The position numbers were made by a program, and so were the translations under genes. A stretch of DNA of 26,571 bases from MGBC120314 sp051877855 (GTDB taxonomy: Bacteria; Bacillota; Clostridia; Lachnospirales; Lachnospiraceae), in the NCBI GenBank assembly GCA_051877855.1, contig JBJEJH010000045.1:1-26571 (forward strand). The letters run 5' to 3'. Shown piece after piece: positions 1 through 8,485 of this stretch. Within the stretch, counting starts at the first letter, position 1; every line of letters begins with the position of its first letter. The notes beneath the pieces were generated by a model that saw only the letters and a program-made list of their open reading frames with translations, was not told the origin of the DNA and did not search any database.

Positions 1-124
1 ATACTTTTCTTCCCTTTGCTCTTCTGGCTGATAATACTTTTCTTCCATTAGCAGTGCTCATTCTTGCTCTAAAACCATGAACCTTAGATCTTGATCTCTT
101 CTTAGGCTGAAATGTCATCTTCAT
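1..124 (-). CDS. rpmH: 50S ribosomal protein L34 (partial, 3' end outside window)
   Basis: Reading the minus strand from the ATG at 124-122 gives 41 codons starting MKMTFQPKKRSRSKVHGF and containing RARMSTANGRKVLSARRAKG, the highly conserved, Arg/Lys-rich L34 sequence. L34 is usually about 44 residues, so only the last few codons and the stop lie beyond position 1. A strong Shine-Dalgarno (AGGAGGTG on the minus strand, 133-140) lies just upstream of the start. L34 is a small basic protein of the large ribosomal subunit bound to 23S rRNA. Divergent placement of rpmH next to dnaA is the standard Firmicute origin layout, here interrupted by a flotillin gene. Identification is very secure despite the short length. 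Confidence 0.97.
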   Translation of the reverse strand, partial: MKMTFQPKKRSRSKVHGFRARMSTANGRKVLSARRAKGRKV

Positions 125-203
125 TACAAAAACACCTCCTTGTCAAACTATAATAATATATGGCAAGCATATTTTATCTAGTATAATTAAACATACGAAG
201 CAT

Positions 204-232
204 ATTATATAGAAAAAATGCGCTATCGTCAA
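204..232 (-). promoter_or_regulatory. Promoter of rpmH (sigma-A type)
   Basis: On the minus strand there is a -35 TTGACG (complement of 227-232) and a perfect -10 TATAAT (complement of 204-209), separated by exactly 17 bp. Transcription would start near 197, leaving about 70 nt before the rpmH ATG. The rest of the 125-396 gap is AT-rich; I see no convincing promoter for the rightward flotillin gene in it. Confidence 0.8.
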
Positions 233-396
233 GCATTTACAGTAAATATTTAATGAAAATATTAATGAAATGTCATACTGAAAAATATAGATTTCTATGT
301 CGAAAAATGTTATATTATTATCGAATAATCCAGGAATAAAGCCAATTTTCCCAGATTATTTATAAATATAATATTTTAATAAAGGAGAAGTGAAAG

Positions 397-1914
397 ATGG
401 CATTTATTATTGGTATTGTTGTAGTATTACTCATCATTATTTTCTTGACAGGTTATGTCAAGGCCTCACCGGATAAAGCTTATATTATTTCCGGTCTTCG
501 TAAAAATCCTAAGGTATTAATCGGTAAGGCAGGAATTAAAATACCTTTCCTTGAAAAAAAGGATGAGTTAAGTCTTCAACTGATTCCTATTGATGTAAAA
601 ACATCCAATGCAGTTCCTACTGCTGATTACATCAATATTAATGTGGACGCAGCCGTTAACGTAAAGATTAGTGATAATCCTTCAAAGTTAAAACTTGCTG
701 CACAGAACTTCCTTAATAAGAAGTCAGACTACATTGCTCACGTAGCCCGGGAAGTATTGGAAGGTAATATGCGTGAGATTGTTGGTAAGATGAACCTAGA
801 AGAAATGGTATCCGATCGACAGAAATTTGCACAGCTGGTTAAGGAAAACGCTGAACCGGATCTTGCAGCCATGGGTTTGGATATTGTGTCCTTTAATGTT
901 CAGAATTTCGTAGATGGCAACGGCGTTATTGAAAACCTGGGTGTGGATAATATCGTAAAAATTCAGAAAAACGCAGCTATTTCCCGTGCTGAAAGTGAAA
1001 AGGAAATTGCAAAAGCTCAGGCTCAGGCTAAGAAGGAAGCTAACGATGCTCAAATCAATGCCCAGACCGAAATTGCAATTAAAGAAAATGAATTAGAAAT
1101 TAAACGCGCTGAATTAAAGAAGGAAGCGGATGTTAAAAAGGCCGAGGCAGACGCAGCCTATAAGATTCAGGAAGAGGAACAGCGTAAAACGGTTGAAGTA
1201 ACAACGGCCAATGCAAACATTGCTAAACAGGAAAAAGAGATTCTTTTAAAGCAAAAAGAAGCGGAAGTAATGGAACAGGCTTTAGATGCTGAAATTAAGA
1301 AAAAGGCGGAAGCTCAGAAATTCGCCCGTCAGCAGCAATCGGATGCTGAACTTTATGAGCGCCAGAGAAAGGCTGAGGCAGAGAAGTTCGAACGTGAAAA
1401 AGAAGCAGAAGCCATGAAGGCAACTGCGGAAGCTCAGAAATATGCTAAGGAACAAGAGGCAGAAGGTATCCGTATGGTGGGTGAAGCAGAAGCTAAGGCT
1501 ATTGAAGCAAAGGGTATCGCTGAGGCTGAAGCCATGGAAAAGAAAGCAGAAGCCATGAAGAAATACGGTCAGGCAGCTATGATGGAAATGATTGTTCAGG
1601 CCCTTCCTGAAATGGCACGTGCTATTGCAGAACCACTTCAGTCCATCGACAAAGTTACCATTATCGATGGAGGTAACAGTTCCAATGGTGTATCTTCCAT
1701 GGGGGATTATGTTCCAACGGTTCTGGCTAAGACCATAGAATCCGTTAAAGAAATTACCGGTCTTGATATCACCGAAATTATGAAAGCCAATACATATGAT
1801 GCCAAGGTAAACCGAAACATTAACATTTCAGGCCTTTCCGATGATGAGGTAAATGATGTAAATTCCCAGGTAGCTGCTGCTGCAACACAGGAATTCATAA
1901 GTAATCAAGATTAA
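397..1914 (+). CDS. floT: Flotillin-like membrane microdomain protein (FloT/YuaG type)
   Basis: A 505-residue protein with one N-terminal hydrophobic segment (about residues 3-20), then an SPFH/PHB domain (about 25-190), then a long Ala/Glu/Lys-rich coiled coil (about 195-395) rich in AEAEK-type repeats. The C-terminus (YGQAAMMEMIVQALPEMA, then IDKVTIIDGG) closely resembles Bacillus FloT/YuaG, which is also about 509 residues. Flotillins oligomerise at the inner face of the membrane and scaffold functional membrane microdomains. A clear RBS (AAAGGAG, 381-387) precedes the ATG. It lies between rpmH and dnaA, an unusual position, and has its own terminator, so it is probably a single-gene unit. 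The NfeD-like partner often found beside flotillins is not in this window. The family call is secure; the cellular role is inferred from homologues. Confidence 0.93.
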   Translation: MAFIIGIVVVLLIIIFLTGYVKASPDKAYIISGLRKNPKVLIGKAGIKIPFLEKKDELSLQLIPIDVKTSNAVPTADYININVDAAVNVKISDNPSKLKLAAQNFLNKKSDYIAHVAREVLEGNMREIVGKMNLEEMVSDRQKFAQLVKENAEPDLAAMGLDIVSFNVQNFVDGNGVIENLGVDNIVKIQKNAAISRAESEKEIAKAQAQAKKEANDAQINAQTEIAIKENELEIKRAELKKEADVKKAEADAAYKIQEEEQRKTVEVTTANANIAKQEKEILLKQKEAEVMEQALDAEIKKKAEAQKFARQQQSDAELYERQRKAEAEKFEREKEAEAMKATAEAQKYAKEQEAEGIRMVGEAEAKAIEAKGIAEAEAMEKKAEAMKKYGQAAMMEMIVQALPEMARAIAEPLQSIDKVTIIDGGNSSNGVSSMGDYVPTVLAKTIESVKEITGLDITEIMKANTYDAKVNRNINISGLSDDEVNDVNSQVAAAATQEFISNQD

Positions 1915-1933
1915 CTAATATTGACTTAATTTA

Positions 1934-1988
1934 TAAACATCCTGCTTATTAAATGTTGAATTAATAGTAAGTAGGATGTTTATTTTTT
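1934..1988 (+). terminator. Intrinsic terminator after the flotillin gene
   Basis: Arms AAACATCCTGCTTA (1935-1948) and TAAGTAGGATGTTT pair over 14 positions with one G-U pair, and a T-rich tract (TATTTTTTCT) follows. It starts about 20 nt after the flotillin stop and insulates the origin and dnaA from read-through. Confidence 0.85.
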
Positions 1989-1999
1989 CTTTATCAAAG

Positions 2000-2230
2000 T
2001 TATCCACATTTTTAACACATCATCTTTTAATTTTGATTTAATTTACCATAATGATATCCACAAATTGTGTAAAACTTGTGGATAAGTGTTGTATAAACCT
2101 CTATAATTTCTATTTATTTCCACAATACAAGCCTTTTTTTAGATTTATAAAGTTATCAACTTTTCAACAATTATATTTTTTATAAAATATGTTATGTAAA
2201 TCAATTATTTTGTATTATATATCTTCCACA
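2000..2230. other. oriC, upstream part: DnaA-box cluster and AT-rich DNA
   Basis: Two perfect DnaA boxes occur: TTATCCACA at 2000-2008 (+) and its complement at 2077-2085 (-). Single-mismatch boxes lie at 2054-2062 (ATATCCACA, +) and 2066-2074 (TTTTACACA read on -), so 2054-2085 carries three boxes 2-3 nt apart. A weaker candidate (two mismatches) is at 2222-2230. From about 2165 to 2222 the DNA is very AT-rich. This fills the 1989-2279 gap upstream of dnaA and corresponds in position to the incA/incB part of the Bacillus origin. The boxes may also mediate autoregulation of dnaA, whose promoter lies about 200 bp downstream. Confidence 0.85.
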
Positions 2231-2279
2231 GGTTCTTCTTTATAATCTCTTTCTTCCTATATATATTGTGTATTATTTC

Positions 2280-2308
2280 TTGAAAAAAAAGCAAAAATGT
2301 AATATAAT
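2280..2308 (+). promoter_or_regulatory. Promoter of dnaA
   Basis: TTGAAA (2280-2285) and a perfect TATAAT (2303-2308) are separated by exactly 17 bp. Transcription would start near 2315, giving a short leader with the RBS AGGAG (2331-2335) before the ATG at 2344. Confidence 0.82.
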
Positions 2309-2343
2309 ATACGTTGAGATTATATCGTTTAGGAGAAATCAAG

Positions 2344-3690
2344 ATGTTAGATTTAATAAAAAGTCAATGGGATCATATTTTGGATTTAACCAAAAAAGAA
2401 TATGAGATTTCCGATGTTTCCTTTGAGACATGGTTGAAAAACCCATTGAAAGTTCATTCCTTTGAAAATAATACAGTTAATATATTAGTCACAGATAATA
2501 ATCAGATTACTCTGGATATTATTCGCAGAAAGTATGGTACACTTCTCCAGGTTACCATCAGTGAGGTTATCGGATCTAAAGTCGATGTTGAATTCATTCT
2601 CCCCGGCGAATCTCAATCTGTAGAAAAAGAACATAATTCCAATATCAACAAATCTTCTGTTTCTAATCTGAATCCAAAATATACTTTTGATACCTTTGTT
2701 GTTGCGGAAAATAACCGTTTTGCCCATGCTGCATGTCTTGCAGTTGCTGAATCGCCAATGGAAACGGATCAGTATAACCCATTATTCATCTACGGCGGAC
2801 CGGGTCTTGGCAAAACTCATTTAATGCAGTCCATTGCTCATTATATTGAAGATAACAGTCCTCAATTAAAGGTTCGCTATGTTAGCTCCGAGGATTTTAC
2901 AAATGAGTTAATTGAATCCTTAAAGAGCAATCTTTCAACGGTAGAATTCAGAGAAAAATACCGTACTGTGGATGTTTTACTGATCGATGATATTCAATTC
3001 ATCATCGGTAAGGAAGCTACACAGTTAGAATTTTTCAATACTTTCAACAAACTGAAAGAATCCAATAAGCATATTATTATTTCTTCGGATAAGCCTCCAA
3101 AGGAAATGAAAACTCTGGACGAGCGTTTCCGAAGCCGATTTGCCTGGGGTCTTACCGTGGATATCCAGACACCTACATTTGAGACAAGCATGGCCATCCT
3201 GGACAAGAAAATTGAAGCGGAGAATTTCTATGTACCTTACGAGGTCAAGGACTTCATCGTTAATAACATTAATTCCAATATCCGTGAATTAGAGGGTGCC
3301 CTTAACAAATTAATGGCCTTTTCTAAAATTTCCAAAACCGAAATTACTCTGGATAAAGCAAAAGAAGTTCTTCACGATTTAATTTCTCCAAATGCCCATC
3401 GAGAAATTACCGTAGAATACATTATCCAGATTGTGGCAGACCACTTTGGAATAACCATTACAGATATCATTTCTCCTAAGAGAAAAGCAGAAATTGCTTA
3501 TCCAAGACAAATTGCCATGTATTTGTGTTCGGAATGTTTTAACAAAACTCTGACACATATTGGTAAAATTATGGGAAAAGATCATTCCACTGTATATCAT
3601 GGTGTTGAAAAAATTAAGGATGACATTAAAAATGACGAATCTACCAAGAACACCATTGAAATTTTAAAGAAGAAAATAAATCCTTCTTAA
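2344..3690 (+). CDS. dnaA: Chromosomal replication initiator protein DnaA
   Basis: A 448-residue AAA+ initiator that binds DnaA boxes, melts the origin and recruits the replicative helicase. The N-terminal domain I is present (WDHILDLTKKEY, FETWL), followed by a short variable linker. The AAA+ core carries Walker A GGPGLGKT at residues 151-158 and Walker B LLIDD ending at Asp215-Asp216. Domain IV ends with the DNA-binding signature GKDHSTVYHGVEKI. The ATG at 2344 is chosen because AGGAG at 2331-2335 is well spaced and MLDLIKSQW fits family N-termini; an in-frame TTG at 2314 sits at the predicted transcription start and is unlikely. Origin elements flank it on both sides. Confidence 0.98.
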   Translation: MLDLIKSQWDHILDLTKKEYEISDVSFETWLKNPLKVHSFENNTVNILVTDNNQITLDIIRRKYGTLLQVTISEVIGSKVDVEFILPGESQSVEKEHNSNINKSSVSNLNPKYTFDTFVVAENNRFAHAACLAVAESPMETDQYNPLFIYGGPGLGKTHLMQSIAHYIEDNSPQLKVRYVSSEDFTNELIESLKSNLSTVEFREKYRTVDVLLIDDIQFIIGKEATQLEFFNTFNKLKESNKHIIISSDKPPKEMKTLDERFRSRFAWGLTVDIQTPTFETSMAILDKKIEAENFYVPYEVKDFIVNNINSNIRELEGALNKLMAFSKISKTEITLDKAKEVLHDLISPNAHREITVEYIIQIVADHFGITITDIISPKRKAEIAYPRQIAMYLCSECFNKTLTHIGKIMGKDHSTVYHGVEKIKDDIKNDESTKNTIEILKKKINPS

Positions 3691-4006
3691 ATCTTCATTT
3701 ACTTAGAATGTTAAATATAAAATAAACTCAAAAATTTAATCTCATTTATAAACAATTTATGTTATTTTTTTGTGAATTAAATGTGAAATAGATGTGGATT
3801 TCATGTTGATTATTTTATGATAATAATTTAACGGAATAAGAGTGTTTATAAATCACCTTTTATCCACTCCACTTTCACATGGGTTAAACAACATTTTCAA
3901 AACAGACTTTGTCGTAAATAACAGGGTTTGAAGTACTTTTCAACAAATTCACACCCTCTACTAATACTACTGCTAAATTCTAATAATATATAATTAATTA
4001 TTAAGG
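3691..4006. other. oriC, downstream part between dnaA and dnaN: DnaA boxes, DnaA-trio-like tract, unwinding region
   Basis: This 340-bp gap holds degenerate DnaA boxes: TAATTCACA on - (3771-3779), AAATCCACA on - (3793-3801), TTATAAACA on - (3843-3851), TTATCCACT on + (3860-3868) and AAATTCACA on + (3945-3953). The last box is followed by CCCT and then, at 3958-3975, six consecutive trinucleotides CTA CTA ATA CTA CTG CTA, all with T in the centre. An AT-only stretch with the sequence TAATAATATATAATTAATTA (3981-4000) follows. Box, short GC-rich spacer, trio repeats and AT-rich DNA in this order match the published basal unwinding layout of Bacillus between dnaA and dnaN. The element call is inference from pattern and position. 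Confidence 0.75.
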
Positions 4007-4030
4007 TTGAAAGGAGTTATTAACAAACCT

Positions 4031-5137
4031 ATGAAATTAGTTTTTAACAAATCATCTCTCCTTCAGGGAGTTAATACTGTTCTTAAGGCTGTACCTTCCA
4101 GAACTACAATGCCAATCTTAGAGTGTATCTTAATTGATGCCACTACAAATGAAATTAAATTTACTACGAATGATATGGAACTTGGTATTGAGACGAAAGT
4201 ACCGGGTGAGATTATGGAGCGTGGTAAGATTGCTATTGATGCCAAGATGTTTTCCGATATTGTTCGTAAGCTTCCGGAAGATGAAGTGATCCTTGAAACT
4301 GATTCGAACTTTAATTCATTAATTTCATGTGGAAAATCTAATTTTAATATTGCATCAAAGTCCGGTGATGATTTTTCTTACCTTCCATATATTGAAAGAG
4401 ATAAGTTTATTACTATGTCACAGTTTTCATTAAGAGAAGTAATTCGCCAGACAATTTTCTCAATTTCTGATAATGAGAGCAAGAAGTTGATGACCGGTGA
4501 ATTATTTGAAGTTAATAATGATTCATTAAAGGTTGTTTCTTTGGATGGTCATCGTATTTCAATTCGTAAAGTTGAGATTGAAGGAAACGGTAATAGTCTG
4601 AAGGTTGTTGTTCCGGGTAAAACATTAAATGAAATCAGCAAAATTGTTAATGGTAATATTGCAGATAAGGTAAATATTTATTTTACCAATAATCATATTT
4701 TGTTTGAATTTGATCAGACCATCGTTGTTTCACGTTTAATCGAAGGTGAATATTTTAAGATTGATCAGATGATTTCCAATGATTATGAGACAAAGGTTGT
4801 AATCAATAAGAAAGAGTTTTTGAATTGTATTGACCGAGCTACTTTGTTGATAAAGGAAGGGGATAAGAAACCGATCATTATCAATATCACAGACGGAAGT
4901 GTGGAATTAAAGGTAAATTCTCCTCTTGGATCAATGCAGGAAGACATTGATATCACAAAAGAAGGTAAGGATATCATGATAGGATTTAATCCTAAATTTC
5001 TGATGGATGCACTTCGTGTTATCGATGATGAGGAAGTAACGATTTATCTTGTTAATTCAAAGGCACCATGCTTTATTCGTGATAGTTATGATAATTACAT
5101 ATATTTGATTTTACCGGTTAATTTTTCACAGGTGTAA
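4031..5137 (+). CDS. dnaN: DNA polymerase III beta subunit (sliding clamp)
   Basis: A 368-residue protein with the normal length and three-domain clamp organisation. The N-terminus (MKLVFNKSSLLQGVNTVLKA) and the C-terminal IYLILPV segment are typical. The clamp forms a dimeric ring around DNA and tethers the replicative polymerase and repair factors through a hydrophobic pocket. The ATG at 4031 is preferred on homology to the upstream in-frame TTG at 4007; the RBS AAGGAG (4011-4016) is then 14 nt away, rather far, and would overlap the upstream candidate. The likely promoter or read-through source lies in the origin DNA upstream. It heads the dnaN-rlbA-recF-gyrB-gyrA cluster. Confidence 0.97.
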   Translation: MKLVFNKSSLLQGVNTVLKAVPSRTTMPILECILIDATTNEIKFTTNDMELGIETKVPGEIMERGKIAIDAKMFSDIVRKLPEDEVILETDSNFNSLISCGKSNFNIASKSGDDFSYLPYIERDKFITMSQFSLREVIRQTIFSISDNESKKLMTGELFEVNNDSLKVVSLDGHRISIRKVEIEGNGNSLKVVVPGKTLNEISKIVNGNIADKVNIYFTNNHILFEFDQTIVVSRLIEGEYFKIDQMISNDYETKVVINKKEFLNCIDRATLLIKEGDKKPIIINITDGSVELKVNSPLGSMQEDIDITKEGKDIMIGFNPKFLMDALRVIDDEEVTIYLVNSKAPCFIRDSYDNYIYLILPVNFSQV

Positions 5138-5198
5138 TCGAATAAATGAATTATTTTGAATAAATATTTAAGAAGTTATCTAAGAAGGAGACAGGGAA

Positions 5199-5408
5199 AT
5201 GGAGGTCATTCAGCTTAGAACAGAATATATTAAGCTTGGACAGGCTCTTAAGGCAGCCGGTCTTGTGGAGTCCGGCGTGGAAGCCAAGGATGTAATTGTC
5301 AATGGTGAAGTTAAGGTAAATGGTGAAGTTGAAGTCCAAAGAGGTAAGAAACTCTATGGTGGAGATATAGTTTCTTATAATGGAGTGGAGATCAAAATTG
5401 AAGATTAA
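5199..5408 (+). CDS. rlbA: S4-domain RNA-binding protein, YaaA/RlbA family
   Basis: A 69-residue protein that is essentially one S4 RNA-binding fold: YIKLGQALKAAGLVESGVEA, then a Lys/Val-rich strand region VIVNGEVKVNGEVEVQRGKK and GDIVSYNGVEI. It lies between dnaN and recF, exactly where Bacillus yaaA/rlbA is found; that homologue has been linked to ribosome assembly, but the function is not fully settled. RBS AAGGAG (5185-5190) is 8 nt before the ATG. Its last codons overlap the start of recF, so translation of the two is probably coupled. Confidence 0.92.
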   Translation: MEVIQLRTEYIKLGQALKAAGLVESGVEAKDVIVNGEVKVNGEVEVQRGKKLYGGDIVSYNGVEIKIED

Positions 5409-6483
5409 TTCTCTTGATTTACAAAACTTCAGAAATTATGATCTGTTAAGTGTTCAATTTGATGAAAAAACCAATATCATCTACGGAGATAATGCACAGG
5501 GAAAGACCAATATCCTGGAAGCAATATTTGTTGCATCAACAACAAAATCCCATCGCAGCAATAAGGATCAGGAAATGATCCGTTTTGATGAAAATGAGGC
5601 TCATATCAAGGCGATTGTGGAAAAAAAAGATACAACATATCGTATTGATATGCATCTTCGAAAAAATAAATCCAAAGGTGTTGCTATCAATGGGTTACCG
5701 ATCCGTAAAGCATCAGAGTTATTTGGCATTATAAATATCATATTTTTCTCCCCGGAGGACTTGAATATTATTAAGGATGGTCCTGCAGCCAGAAGAAAGT
5801 TTATTGATATGGAGCTGAGCCAGATTGATAAAATCTATCTCAGTGATCTTAGTAATTACAATAAAGTTCTTATGCAGCGCAATAAATTATTAAAGGATAT
5901 TTCTTTTGGGGATAACGTTAAAGATACTCTGGATATATGGGATATGCAGATGATTCGGTACGGAACCCGTATTATTGAGAGAAGAGCACAGTTTATTGAG
6001 GACTTGAACGGAATTATTCATAAAATCCATAAGAATCTTTCAGGCAACAAGGAAGAATTAATCCTTACTTATGAGCCTGATGTGGAAGCACAACTTTTTG
6101 AGGATAAACTGATATCCTCAAGAGAGAGGGATCTTAAAACAAAAGTAACAAATATTGGTCCTCATAAGGATGATATTTGTTTTAATATTAATGGCAGGGA
6201 TGTGCGCAGATATGGTTCCCAGGGACAACAGAGAACCTCTGCATTATCACTGAAATTATCTGAGATAGAGTTAGTGAAGAGAGTAATTCATGATGATCCG
6301 ATTCTTTTATTGGATGATGTTTTATCTGAACTGGACAGCAATCGTCAGAATTATCTTTTAAATAGTATTAAGGATATTCAGACCATTATAACCTGTACGG
6401 GTCTGGATGAATTTATTAATAACCGCTTTGAAATTAACAAAGTCTACAAAGTGGCTGAGGGCAGGGTTATTACAGAAAATTAG
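5398..6483 (+). CDS. recF: DNA replication and repair protein RecF
   Basis: An SMC-like ATPase that loads RecA at gapped DNA with RecO and RecR. From the chosen start it has 361 residues, the normal RecF size. Walker A GDNAQGKT lies at residues 30-37, the ABC-type signature GSQGQQRTSALSL is in the C-terminal third, and Walker B ILLLDDVLSELD follows. The TTG at 5398 is chosen because GGAG at 5387-5390 is well spaced and MKINSLDLQNFRNYD matches the RecF N-terminus. An ATG at 5380 would add six residues and is the alternative. Either start overlaps the end of the S4-domain gene (by 11 or 29 nt), indicating translational coupling. Confidence 0.96.
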   Translation: MKINSLDLQNFRNYDLLSVQFDEKTNIIYGDNAQGKTNILEAIFVASTTKSHRSNKDQEMIRFDENEAHIKAIVEKKDTTYRIDMHLRKNKSKGVAINGLPIRKASELFGIINIIFFSPEDLNIIKDGPAARRKFIDMELSQIDKIYLSDLSNYNKVLMQRNKLLKDISFGDNVKDTLDIWDMQMIRYGTRIIERRAQFIEDLNGIIHKIHKNLSGNKEELILTYEPDVEAQLFEDKLISSRERDLKTKVTNIGPHKDDICFNINGRDVRRYGSQGQQRTSALSLKLSEIELVKRVIHDDPILLLDDVLSELDSNRQNYLLNSIKDIQTIITCTGLDEFINNRFEINKVYKVAEGRVITEN

Positions 6484-6518
6484 TTACACAGCAAACAATC
6501 AGAAATTGGAGGAATAAT

Positions 6519-8432
6519 ATGAGTACTGAATACAGTGGAGATCAGATTCAGATATTGGAAGGACTGGAAGCGGTTCGTAAAAGACCCGGTATGTACATAG
6601 GAAGTACATCTTCAAGAGGTTTACACCATCTGGTATACGAGATTGTGGATAATGCTGTGGACGAGGCATTAGCCGGTTTTTGTGATACCATTGAAGTAAC
6701 CATTCATGAGAATAATTCCATTACGGTTGTGGATAACGGACGTGGTATTCCGGTCGGAATCAATCATAAGACAGGGCTTCCCGCAGTAGAAGTTGTTTTT
6801 ACAGTGCTTCATGCAGGCGGAAAGTTTGGCGGCGGAGCTTATAAAGTATCCGGCGGACTTCATGGTGTAGGAGCTTCTGTTGTAAATGCTCTTTCAACAT
6901 GGCTGGAAGTTAAGGTTTATACCGAGGGAAAGATATTCCAGCAAAGATATGAAAGAGGAAAGGTAATGTATCCTCTTGAAATTGTGGGAGAATGTGAGCC
7001 TCATAAGAGCGGAACGGAAGTAACTTTCCAGCCGGATGGGGAGATATTTGAAGATTTAGTATACGATTTTGATATTTTGAAGGCAAGACTTCGTGAGATG
7101 GCTTTTCTTACCAAAGGTATCAAGATTATTTTAAAGGATGAGAGAGGCGAAGGTCAGGAAAGAACCTTCCATTATGAGGGTGGTATCAAGGAATTCGTTC
7201 AATACTTAAATCGCAGTAAAACTCCATTATATAATGACATTATCTATTGTGAAGGAAAGAAGGATAATGTGTATGTAGAGGTTGCATTGCAGCATAATGA
7301 TTCCTTTAATGAAAGTACATTTAGTTTTGTTAATAATATTAATACTCCGGAGGGTGGTACCCATCTTGCCGGTTTTAAGAATGCTTTGACAAAGACATTC
7401 AATGATTATGCAAGATCCTACAAGATTCTTAAGGAAAATGATCCAAATCTTACAGGTGATGATATCCGAGAGGGTCTTACCGCTATTGTAAGTATTAAGA
7501 TTGAAGATCCGCAGTTTGAGGGTCAGACAAAGCAAAAACTTGGTAACAGTGAAGCGAGAGGAGCTGTTGATAGTATTGTAACAGAGCAGCTTACTTATTT
7601 CTTAGAGCAAAATCCTGCAGTTGCCAAAACCATTTGTGAAAAGTCCGTACTTGCACAAAGAGCGAGAGAAGCTGCGAGAAAGGCAAGAGATCTGACAAGA
7701 AGAAAGACTGCATTGGAGTCTACGGCACTTCCGGGAAAACTTGCGGACTGTTCCGATAAGGATCCTAAGAATTGTGAGATTTACCTGGTAGAGGGTGATT
7801 CCGCCGGTGGATCTGCCAAGACCGCCAGAAGCCGTGCAACACAGGCAATTCTTCCACTGCGTGGTAAGATTCTTAACGTTGAGAAGGCGAGACTGGATCG
7901 TATCCTTGGCAATGAAGAAATTAAGGCAATGATTACCGCCTTTGGTACAGGAATTCATGAGGACTTTGATATATCAAAGCTTCGTTATGACAAGATTATT
8001 ATTATGACGGATGCCGACGTGGATGGAGCACATATCAGTACATTACTGCTTACCTTCTTCTATCGTTTTATGCCGGAATTAATCAAGCAGGGACATGTTT
8101 ATCTTGCTCAGCCACCTTTATATAAGCTGGAAAAGAACAAGAAGGTATGGTATGCCTACAGTGATGAAGAATTGAGCAACATTATCGCGGAAGTTGGTCG
8201 TGATCAGAACAATAAGATTCAGCGATACAAAGGTCTTGGTGAGATGGATGCAGAACAGCTGTGGGAGACCACCATGGATCCGGCAAGAAGAATCTTAAAG
8301 AGAGTTATGATTGACGATGAATCCGAATCGGAAGTGGATGTAACATTTACCACATTGATGGGTGATAATGTCGATCCAAGAAGAGAATTCATCGAGGCAA
8401 ATGCCAAGTATGTAAAGAATCTTGATATTTAA
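6519..8432 (+). CDS. gyrB: DNA gyrase subunit B
   Basis: The 637-residue ATPase subunit of gyrase, of Gram-positive length and without the long insertion of proteobacterial GyrB. The GHKL ATPase domain shows YIGSTSSRGLHHLVYEIVDN, DNGRGIP and GGLHGVGASVVNALS. The transducer region and the Toprim domain follow, the latter with EGDSAGGSAK, PLRGKILNVEKAR and the metal-binding DADVDGAHI. The C-terminal QRYKGLGEM motif is present. Together with GyrA it forms the A2B2 enzyme that introduces negative supercoils. A GGAGG RBS lies at 6507-6511. It follows recF by 35 nt and is very probably cotranscribed with gyrA. Confidence 0.98.
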   Translation: MSTEYSGDQIQILEGLEAVRKRPGMYIGSTSSRGLHHLVYEIVDNAVDEALAGFCDTIEVTIHENNSITVVDNGRGIPVGINHKTGLPAVEVVFTVLHAGGKFGGGAYKVSGGLHGVGASVVNALSTWLEVKVYTEGKIFQQRYERGKVMYPLEIVGECEPHKSGTEVTFQPDGEIFEDLVYDFDILKARLREMAFLTKGIKIILKDERGEGQERTFHYEGGIKEFVQYLNRSKTPLYNDIIYCEGKKDNVYVEVALQHNDSFNESTFSFVNNINTPEGGTHLAGFKNALTKTFNDYARSYKILKENDPNLTGDDIREGLTAIVSIKIEDPQFEGQTKQKLGNSEARGAVDSIVTEQLTYFLEQNPAVAKTICEKSVLAQRAREAARKARDLTRRKTALESTALPGKLADCSDKDPKNCEIYLVEGDSAGGSAKTARSRATQAILPLRGKILNVEKARLDRILGNEEIKAMITAFGTGIHEDFDISKLRYDKIIIMTDADVDGAHISTLLLTFFYRFMPELIKQGHVYLAQPPLYKLEKNKKVWYAYSDEELSNIIAEVGRDQNNKIQRYKGLGEMDAEQLWETTMDPARRILKRVMIDDESESEVDVTFTTLMGDNVDPRREFIEANAKYVKNLDI

Positions 8433-8485
8433 AGGAAGAAATGGAACCGTTAACGGATAGATTGACGTAGAATAGGAGTAATCAA

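Noticed and set aside
367..372. TATAAT shortly before the flotillin gene as its -10.
   Set aside because: No -35-like sequence lies 16-18 bp upstream and the start would fall almost on the RBS.
3989..3994. TATAAT in front of dnaN as a promoter -10.
   Set aside because: No matching -35 at proper spacing; the sequence is better explained as part of the AT-rich unwinding region.
8441..8470. Nine-codon reading frame between gyrB and gyrA with an RBS-like AAGGAAG upstream and a palindrome CCGTTAACGG inside.
   Set aside because: Too short to judge and the purine-rich sequence is common before genes here; no comparative support can be obtained from this window.
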